Positions 58,621 through 64,000 of a stretch of 64,000 bases of DNA are shown in pieces (position 1 is the stretch's first letter; each line of letters starts with the position of its first letter). Under the pieces are notes generated by a model. The model searched no databases, had not been told where the DNA came from, and saw nothing but the letters and a program-made list of their open reading frames with translations. This DNA is from Erwinia billingiae Eb661 (GTDB taxonomy: Bacteria > Pseudomonadota > Gammaproteobacteria > Enterobacterales > Enterobacteriaceae). The stretch lies in contig NC_014304.1 of NCBI RefSeq assembly GCF_000196615.1, forward strand, positions 38,324 to 102,323. Reading direction: 5' to 3'. The translations under genes and the position numbers were made by a program.

Positions 58621-59777
58621 GGCTTCCGATCCAGGCCTGCCAGACAGGGAGAAACAAACAGTTTACCGCTCCATGCCCCACGCACTGTTTTCACCGCGAC
58701 AAGCAGCCACATGGCCGCCAGTATGACGACAAGAAGCGCACCGAAGCCTTTAAAGAATGCGAGGTCAATCAGGGTAGACAGCTTGAGCGTGGCCACGGTG
58801 TACACGCCCAGCGGGAAGGTAAAGCCCCACCATCCAAGGTTGAACGGGATGCCTTCACGGAAGTATCGCACGGTTATCAGCGTGGCCAGCAGCATCCACC
58901 ACAGGCCGCAGCCCCAGAAGAGAATGCCGGCAACGAACCCCACGCCCTGCGCGATGTGACCGATTTCCGGCATGCCCGCCGCGGCAAACACCCCGGGCGC
59001 ATCTCCGCCGATGACCAGCATGCCGAGCGAGCCGGTGCCAATCGGACCCAGCGCCAGCCAGCTTGAGGCCGCCATGCTTTCGTGCGGTAGCTTGTGCAGC
59101 GCCATACGCAGCAGCAGAATGGCGAGGATGCTCAGCGCCACCGGCACGGAGTACGCCCACAGCACGTAGCTGGTAATAATGATGCCGAGCTGCGCGTGTG
59201 GGGCAGCAATGTGCGGCGCCAGCAGGCCGCCGCTGACCGCCGCGACCTCGGCTGCCACGACCGGCAGTAACCAGACGGCAGTCATCTGGTCAATACTGTG
59301 CTGCTGCCGGGTAAACATCATGTAGGGAATGCACACGCCGCACAGCAGCGACATCGCCACGTCCAGCCACCACAGGGCGTGTGCCACCTGAATAACGTCT
59401 GCGCCCCAGCGCGGAAGACCGAACGCCAGCAGGCCATTGATGATGGTCGCCATGCCCATCGGGATGGTGCCGAAGAACATGGACACGGTTGAATGGCCGA
59501 AAATGCGCTTTGCCTCTCCGAAGTACATCACCCAGCGGGCCAGATACATCACGGCAAAGACGCTGAACAGGAGGATGTTAAACATCCAGAGCCCCTCGGC
59601 GACAAGGCGCAATCCCGGAACCTGCCAGGGGAACTGCGCCAGAGACAGCGACAGGATGCCGGTCCCCATGGTCGCGGCGAACCAGTTAGGCGTGAACTGT
59701 CGTATGGCCTCTTTCGGGCTGCTCAGCGCGCTCAGCGGACGCGCACCGTTATGCAGGGTGAATATTTTATCGTTCAT
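58617..59777 (-). CDS. TDT-family (TehA/SLAC1-type) transporter
   Basis: Membrane protein of 386 aa with about ten helices. The start region IRQFTPNWFAATMGTGILSLSLAQFP is typical of the tellurite-resistance/dicarboxylate (TDT) family, as are GTIPMGMATIINGLLAFG and PIGTGSLGMLVIGG. SLAC1-like members conduct anions, so halide or other anion transport is possible, but not shown. It forms a two-gene unit with the UDG-like gene. Confidence 0.88.
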   Translation of the reverse strand: MNDKIFTLHNGARPLSALSSPKEAIRQFTPNWFAATMGTGILSLSLAQFPWQVPGLRLVAEGLWMFNILLFSVFAVMYLARWVMYFGEAKRIFGHSTVSMFFGTIPMGMATIINGLLAFGLPRWGADVIQVAHALWWLDVAMSLLCGVCIPYMMFTRQQHSIDQMTAVWLLPVVAAEVAAVSGGLLAPHIAAPHAQLGIIITSYVLWAYSVPVALSILAILLLRMALHKLPHESMAASSWLALGPIGTGSLGMLVIGGDAPGVFAAAGMPEIGHIAQGVGFVAGILFWGCGLWWMLLATLITVRYFREGIPFNLGWWGFTFPLGVYTVATLKLSTLIDLAFFKGFGALLVVILAAMWLLVAVKTVRGAWSGKLFVSPCLAGLDRKP

Positions 59778-59927
59778 GCCGGAATCTCCTGAGTAGACAG
59801 AAAGATTATAGGCATGTCAGAGTAAATCTTTAAAACAGGTTATTTAGCTAAAACAAATCTATAAAAGTGATTAACCACCCCACTTTGCGAAGGATCGTCA
59901 CTGCGCTGGAGTAAGGGAGGTTTCGCG

Positions 59928-60926
59928 TCAGGTCTGCGGCGGGCTTTTAATCGTGGCCATGACACGGTTCTTTTTCAGGTCAACCACCGCAATGCTGAGG
60001 TCTTTATTCAGCACCCACGCGCGGGTACCGTCCTTGTTGAAGACAATCGCCTGACGGGGCGCATCCAGTCCGGTGACGGTGGACACCACCTTACCGGCGG
60101 CGGTATCAATAACGGAGAGGCTGTTGTCGCCAAGGTTGCCGCTGTAAACATAGCGGTTATCCGGCGTCAGCGCGGCACCGTAAGGGTCCTGACCCACGGG
60201 AATGGTTGCCGTAATGACGTGCTTTTGCGTGTCAACCACGGCGATTGTGTTGCTGCCGCTGTTAGCCGCGTACAGTGTGCGGCCGTCTGCGCTGACAGAA
60301 ATGGCGCGCAGCTTGCTGAAGCCGGTTATCTCGCCGCGAATGTCGCCCGTCACGGCATCAACCAGGGTAATTTTATCGCCCTTAAAGTTGGTGACGTAGA
60401 CGGTTTTGCCGTCCGGGCTGATTTTAATGCCCTGACGGGGCTGGGCAAAACCCGTCACAACTGCAATGGGCCGGTCATGTGTAAGGTCATACACCGAGAG
60501 CGTGCTGGCGGCCTCGTTATTCACATACAGTCGCTGACCGTCACGACTTATGGCCGTGCCGAATGCCCCGGGCCCCAGCGGCAGCGTGGCCGCCACGTCA
60601 AGCGTCCCGGTGCTGATTTTTTTGACTACGCCGAGACTGCTGTCAGAAAGAAATATGGCCTTACCGTCCGGAGAGAAAAGTGCATTACGGGGGGTGACGT
60701 AGCCCTTCATCACCTTTCTGACTTTCCCGGCAGCCAGATCATAGACCACCACGTCTGAGCGCTCACTGTAGGACGCCACCGCCGTTTTTTCATCGGGACT
60801 GACAGCAAGGGAATTGTTGTGGATATCGCCGTCAAACGTCCAGCGCGCTTCTGCAGCACCTGCGATGGTACTTATGAGGAGAAATGCCACCGCGGTCAGT
60901 CCCGGGATTCTGTAATTTTTTATCAT
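59928..60926 (-). CDS. YncE-like periplasmic seven-bladed beta-propeller
   Basis: A 332 aa exported protein. The signal peptide ends near AGA-AE. Repeats of the form ISPDGKTVYVTNFKGDKITLVDAVTG occur about seven times, the YVTN propeller pattern. ATG at 60926 has AGGAAG upstream. Homologues such as E. coli YncE bind DNA or act in the periplasm; the job here is unknown. It is the outermost cargo gene at the right end of the element. Confidence 0.85.
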   Translation of the reverse strand: MIKNYRIPGLTAVAFLLISTIAGAAEARWTFDGDIHNNSLAVSPDEKTAVASYSERSDVVVYDLAAGKVRKVMKGYVTPRNALFSPDGKAIFLSDSSLGVVKKISTGTLDVAATLPLGPGAFGTAISRDGQRLYVNNEAASTLSVYDLTHDRPIAVVTGFAQPRQGIKISPDGKTVYVTNFKGDKITLVDAVTGDIRGEITGFSKLRAISVSADGRTLYAANSGSNTIAVVDTQKHVITATIPVGQDPYGAALTPDNRYVYSGNLGDNSLSVIDTAAGKVVSTVTGLDAPRQAIVFNKDGTRAWVLNKDLSIAVVDLKKNRVMATIKSPPQT

Positions 60927-61152
60927 TATTTCTTCCTGCATAAAGTGAAAGATAAAAGCGCATTGCCCGATTGAGGGCTTCAGAATAAGCGTGGCAGATT
61001 AAATCCCGGCGGGGAAATCGATTTTCCGGCTATGTCTTACCACCCGTCAACTTTCCTCCCTGCCAGTAAGCATACCGAAGTGGTTCAAGGCTGAATAATT
61101 CCTGTTCAGAAAATAAACTTCAGAGGAATGGTAACTTATTTTTTTGTTTAAA

Positions 61153-61167
61153 TTGCATTCCACATAA
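61153..61167 (-). repeat. Right terminal inverted repeat of the fluoride element
   Basis: TTGCATTCCACATAA, inverted partner of the left end. umuC resumes a few bases later at CATAGTCTGTCG. Confidence 0.75.
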
Positions 61168-61169
61168 AC

Positions 61170-62213
61170 CATAGTCTGTCGCAACGTGTGATGACTGCTT
61201 TGGAAGAAATGACGCCGCGGGTCGAGCAATACTCGATCGACGAAATGTTTTTGGACCTGACCGGCATTGATGGCTGTGAAGACTTTGAGCACTTTGGCCG
61301 GCGCCTGCGTTCGCACGTGCTGGCCACAACCGGGCTGACCGTGGGCGTCGGCATGGGGCCGACAAAAACTCTCGCAAAATCAGCTCAGTGGGCAAGTAAG
61401 GAATGGAAACAGTTCCGTGGAGTGCTTGCCTTAACACCGGGTAATCCAAAGCGTACGTCCACCCTGCTGAAAAATCAACCGGTGCAGGAAATCTGGGGCG
61501 TGGGCAGACGCATCGGCAAGCGCCTGAACCTGATGGGCATTGAAAATGCACTTCAGCTGGCCAACGCATCCCCTGCCCTCATCCGTAAAAACTTCAGCGT
61601 CGTTCTGGAACGCACCGTCCGTGAGCTCAACGGCGAATCGTGTATCCCCCTGGAGGAGATGCCACCGACAAAGCAGCAAATCGTCTCCAGCCGCTCCTTT
61701 GGCGAGCGCATTACCTCAAAAACAGCGATGCAGGAAGCGTTATGCCAGTACGCCACGCGCGCGGCTGAAAAGCTCAGGAAAGAACGCCAGTACTGCCGGC
61801 ACATCGGCGTGTTTATTCGCACCTCACCACATGCTCAGGGTGAAGTATTTTACGGCAACAGCGCCGGCGAAAAGCTCTCGCTGCCCACCCAGGACACCCG
61901 TGACATCATCGGAGTGGCCATGCGTTCGCTTGATCGCATCTGGCTGGAAGGGCGCCGTTACATGACGGCCGGTATCATGCTCGATGACTTCACCCCGAAC
62001 GGCGTCAGCCAGCTCAACCTGTTCGATGATGCTCAGCCGCGGGCGAACAGTGCCCAGCTGATGAAGGTGCTGGATGGCATCAATCAGTCCGGGCTGGGGA
62101 ACCTGTGGTTCGCGCGTCAGGGTGTGGATAATGAATGGAAAATGAAGAGAGCGATGCTTTCGCCAGCCTGGACGACACGGTGGGATGACATTCCTGTAGC
62201 CCGCGTATTGTAA
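61170..62213 (+). pseudogene. umuC: umuC, 3' part, split by the fluoride element
   Basis: Continuation of UmuC from SLSQRVMTALEEMTPRVEQYSIDEMFLDLTGI (the second catalytic SIDE motif) to the C-terminal SPAWTTRWDDIPVARVL. HhH region (EIWGVGRRIGKRLNLMG) and little-finger domain are intact, so the break is recent or clean. A GTG (61188) could start translation but would lack the N-terminal catalytic Asp, so no active polymerase V is expected. Confidence 0.9.
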
Positions 62214-62337
62214 GTGCTGGCAACCAGTTTCCTTTAGCTTCGTGAACACTGCGCTGATTTAATCAGCTGACCATATACGATAGGAATCTGACAGAATATT
62301 ATGAATATCAACTGACTTTATAAATGAGGAACTATAT

Positions 62338-62538
62338 ATGAGATATAACCATGCGAGAGGACCCGTAAGCTTTGATGTAAAGCGTAAACTGGTTGAGCTT
62401 ATACAGACACATAATGATGCAGATTCACTGGCAGAAGATATCATTGAACTGATTGCTGTAGGCAGAAGCGATCCAGATGGTTTCCGCGCTGTCAGTACTG
62501 AGCTGGACAGGATGAAAAGCCTTAACCTGAATAAATAA
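62338..62538 (+). CDS. Small hypothetical protein
   Basis: A 66 aa helical protein, not recognised. SD GAGGAA precedes the ATG by eight nt. RGPVSFDVKRKLVELIQTHNDADSLAEDIIELIAVGRSDPDGFRAVS looks like a compact helical bundle. Confidence 0.6.
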   Translation: MRYNHARGPVSFDVKRKLVELIQTHNDADSLAEDIIELIAVGRSDPDGFRAVSTELDRMKSLNLNK

Positions 62539-62585
62539 TGGTCAAAACCATTTTACTTAAAAGCCGGAAAGCGACCCAAAAATGT

Positions 62586-62599
62586 AATACACGTGTATT
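62586..62599. repeat. Palindrome AATACACGTGTATT
   Basis: A perfect 14-bp palindrome beyond the 3' end of the two-gene unit at 62655-63653. It is followed by AATACATTTGTGTGGAAAT. Both are similar to repeats before that unit (63679-63701). Confidence 0.6.
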
Positions 62600-62630
62600 T
62601 CACAGTAAATACATTTGTGTGGAAATAAAA

Positions 62631-62648
62631 AACCCGCCGCAGCGGGTT
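62631..62648 (-). terminator. Terminator after the 128-aa gene
   Basis: On the minus strand AACCCGC-TGCG-GCGGGTT is followed by TTTTATT. It ends the two-gene minus-strand unit. Confidence 0.8.
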
Positions 62649-62654
62649 ATAATA

Positions 62655-63041
62655 TTAACCGATTCGTCGCAGCCTCGGTGAACCTGCCAGCATGCCGGAC
62701 TGGCGCTCGATAGCTGCCTGTGGCTTCCAGTCACTGTGATCGCGACGCTGGCGTCCCGAACCAGTCACCATTTCCCTGAGTCGTTCTACAGGCGTACGGT
62801 GCTGCTGGCCGACATAAACGACCCGCATGAGAGACTGCATCATCACGTTGCTTACGCTGTCAGCACTTTTCAGGCCATGACGGGCCAGGCGTGAAGCAAC
62901 CAGTTCATCAAGCACGGCGCGATATTCACCGGTAAAGTCACCGTATGTCAGAGAGGCAGGGACAGAACCAGCACGGCTCACATCGGGCGCTGCCGGCCCG
63001 GTGTTACGCTCAATAGCAGTTTTAAGTTTCAGTATGGCCAT
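62655..63041 (-). CDS. Hypothetical protein of a two-gene unit
   Basis: A 128 aa basic protein, not recognised. SD GGGGGG lies before the ATG. It follows the GNAT-like gene by 51 nt. The middle (YRAVLDELVASRLARHGLKSADSVSNVMMQSLMRVV) may be a helical DNA-binding or oligomer domain. The unit is bounded by related ATACA/TGTAT repeats. Confidence 0.6.
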   Translation of the reverse strand: MAILKLKTAIERNTGPAAPDVSRAGSVPASLTYGDFTGEYRAVLDELVASRLARHGLKSADSVSNVMMQSLMRVVYVGQQHRTPVERLREMVTGSGRQRRDHSDWKPQAAIERQSGMLAGSPRLRRIG

Positions 63042-63092
63042 AATCCCCCCTCGGTTATGGTAATTTTAGCACAGAAGGCGCTCACAAAACAC

Positions 63093-63653
63093 TCAGTCAT
63101 CCATCCGTTTGACTAACACCTTCGCCCGAATTTTGCAGCCACGCTTTTCTCTGTTCTCATCAGCAGCACTGAGCTTATAACCCTGCGAACGGTAAAGCGG
63201 CACAAGCGCTCTGTCAGGCTGGCTGACCATTACCGTCTGTGCTCCGTATGCCTCTGCAAAGCTTTCCGCTACGATCATCCCTACCGGCAAAAGATAACCA
63301 CTGAGCGGATTCGGGAACGGGTTAGATTCGAGGTAGCGCAAAGTGACGTTGATACGGCGGCGGGATACGCGGGCAAAAAGAAGACCGCACAATTCATCAC
63401 CACACCAGATACCGACATCAATTTTGTCCCGATTCTGAACACGTCTCGCCAGCCAGTTAAAATCTATGCCCAGAAAGGCACGGTCGGGATGCTGGCGCCA
63501 CGCCGGATGTACAATAGCCCAGTCATCAGGGACTATCTTATCGAGACGGATAAGATTCACCGGCAACACGTGCCCAAAGTTATCGTCGATAGTCAGGATG
63601 GCCAGCGCCAGCGCCTGTGCCCTCTTTTGCCTGTGTTCCTGAAGTGTTGCCAT
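63093..63653 (-). CDS. GNAT-like acetyltransferase
   Basis: A 186 aa protein with a GNAT-type C-terminal half: LLFARVSRRRINVTLRYLESNPFPNPL, then VAESFAEAYGAQTVMVSQPDRALVPLYRSQGYKL, the usual acetyl-CoA/beta-strand 5 region. GAGGTCGC precedes the ATG. Such short acetyltransferases often lie in plasmid maintenance regions and can be toxins; no matching antitoxin was recognised. Confidence 0.7.
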   Translation of the reverse strand: MATLQEHRQKRAQALALAILTIDDNFGHVLPVNLIRLDKIVPDDWAIVHPAWRQHPDRAFLGIDFNWLARRVQNRDKIDVGIWCGDELCGLLFARVSRRRINVTLRYLESNPFPNPLSGYLLPVGMIVAESFAEAYGAQTVMVSQPDRALVPLYRSQGYKLSAADENREKRGCKIRAKVLVKRMDD

Positions 63654-63678
63654 TGCGACCTCAAACGCATATCAATAC

Positions 63679-63701
63679 ATACAATTGTATTACATTTGTA
63701 T
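63679..63701. promoter_or_regulatory. Operator-like repeats ATACAATTGTAT and TACATTTGTAT
   Basis: A perfect palindrome ATACAATTGTAT (63679-63690) and a near copy TACATTTGTAT lie 26-50 nt before the GNAT gene, with a third half-site (GAAATACATATG) beyond. They match the repeats at 62586-62620 and may bind a regulator or act in partition. Confidence 0.5.
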
Positions 63702-63734
63702 TCCAATGGAAATACATATGCACTGCATTTTTCA

Positions 63735-64000
63735 TTATATGCGCTTAGTAAATACGGTTTTAAGTCTCTGCACGATATCTGAAAGGTCCGGGGAAGCATG
63801 GCAGAATTTTTTAACTATCAATTCGAGGATCAGGCAGGCTTCTTCAAGGTCTTTGTGAGTAATGGCATTTCCGTGACTGCCTGCGTTCCCCACAGCCTTG
63901 AGCGCATGAATGGCCGCGCTTTCCTGCCCGAAGACATGCAGTCCTTTTTCAATTCGATCGTGAAGACTGCCAGCTTTGGGCACATCCATGACGTCCATAA
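63735..64000 (-). CDS. DUF4145-family protein, C-terminal part
   Basis: At least 87 aa; the frame is open to the window edge, so the gene probably starts outside. The segment HALKAVGNAGSHGNAITHKDLEEACLILELIVKKF is the DUF4145 pattern (helical, related to HEPN-like domains). Full proteins of this family are near 200 aa. Function unknown. Confidence 0.7.
   Translation of the reverse strand, partial: MDVMDVPKAGSLHDRIEKGLHVFGQESAAIHALKAVGNAGSHGNAITHKDLEEACLILELIVKKFCHASPDLSDIVQRLKTVFTKRI

Larger units (their letters stand above)
50223..61169. mobile_element. Fluoride-resistance element inserted in umuC, with paired tyrosine recombinases
   Basis: An element of about 10.9 kb with imperfect terminal inverted repeats (TTACGTGGAATGCAA at 50228-50242 and TTGCATTCCACATAA at 61153-61167; 14 of 15 match). 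It carries two adjacent recombinase genes at the left end, as in Tn554-like transposons, and a fluoride cluster plus other cargo. No clear target duplication was found. The recombinase genes and VOC gene are on the plus strand, the rest on the minus strand. Confidence 0.85.

Noticed and set aside
50223..61169. Target-site duplication at the umuC junctions
   Set aside because: No matching direct repeat longer than two bases was found; this agrees with tyrosine recombinases rather than a DDE transposase.

Overview
The window reads as part of a large conjugative plasmid of an Enterobacterales bacterium (Enterobacter/Pantoea/Erwinia/Serratia-like; the genus cannot be fixed from this sequence). 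It joins the transfer and maintenance genes of an SPI-7/PFGI-1-type integrating conjugative element (ICE) to a true plasmid replicon: a RepB/Rep_3-type initiator with iterons on both sides, a DnaA box and a KorA/TrfB-like regulator. No rRNA, tRNA or CRISPR array was seen.

Layout. (1) 1-22.5 kb, minus strand: three transfer operons encoding the ICE-type (MPF-G) type IV secretion system: PilL, transglycosylase, TraD coupling protein, pilin, VirB8/9/10-like proteins, VirB4-type ATPase and TraU-like proteins. Two cargo genes interrupt this block: an AT-rich PD-(D/E)xK-like protein (3.1-4.1 kb) and a Rad50-like zinc-hook ATPase (13.0-15.6 kb) beside a broken SRAP gene. The three operons share the motif CAAAAAGAGTT 65-68 nt before the first start codon. 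(2) 22.5-33.6 kb, minus strand: ICE replication and maintenance genes (DUF4160/DUF2442 pair, SSB, DUF3577, TopB, PFL_4669 family, STY4528-like replication protein, DUF2857, ParB, DnaB). (3) 33.9-35.3 kb, plus strand: a regulator, an unknown protein and a hotdog thioesterase. (4) 35.3-45.2 kb, minus strand: a TraI_2/MobH-like protein without the HD-type metal ligands, a UvrD-like helicase, an N-6 methylase-like protein, DUF1281, ArdC and several small unknown genes, each of seven genes preceded by its own structured leader, then a tyrosine recombinase. (5) 46.1-49.3 kb: a membrane protein, the iteron array, rep, the likely oriV and a KorA-like gene. (6) 49.4-62.2 kb: an SOS-controlled umuDC operon whose umuC is split by an 11 kb element with imperfect terminal inverted repeats. 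The element carries two tyrosine recombinases and a fluoride-response cluster (crcB, gpmA, eno, uspA, ppaC) led by a fluoride riboswitch, plus a UDG-like gene, a TDT-family transporter and a YncE-like beta-propeller. (7) 62.3-64 kb: small plasmid genes, including a GNAT-like gene in a pair flanked by ATACA/TGTAT repeats.

How it fits together: the backbone supplies replication, conjugation and anti-restriction, while the umuC insertion supplies fluoride export (CrcB) and spare copies of enzymes known or expected to be fluoride-sensitive (enolase, pyrophosphatase), under riboswitch control. The least explained features are two families of structured RNA: (a) eight leaders with interleaved hairpins and a third copy of the stem sequence at the Shine-Dalgarno site, and (b) three dispersed copies of a ~150-180 nt element whose helices show compensatory changes and whose G-U pairs point to a minus-strand transcript.
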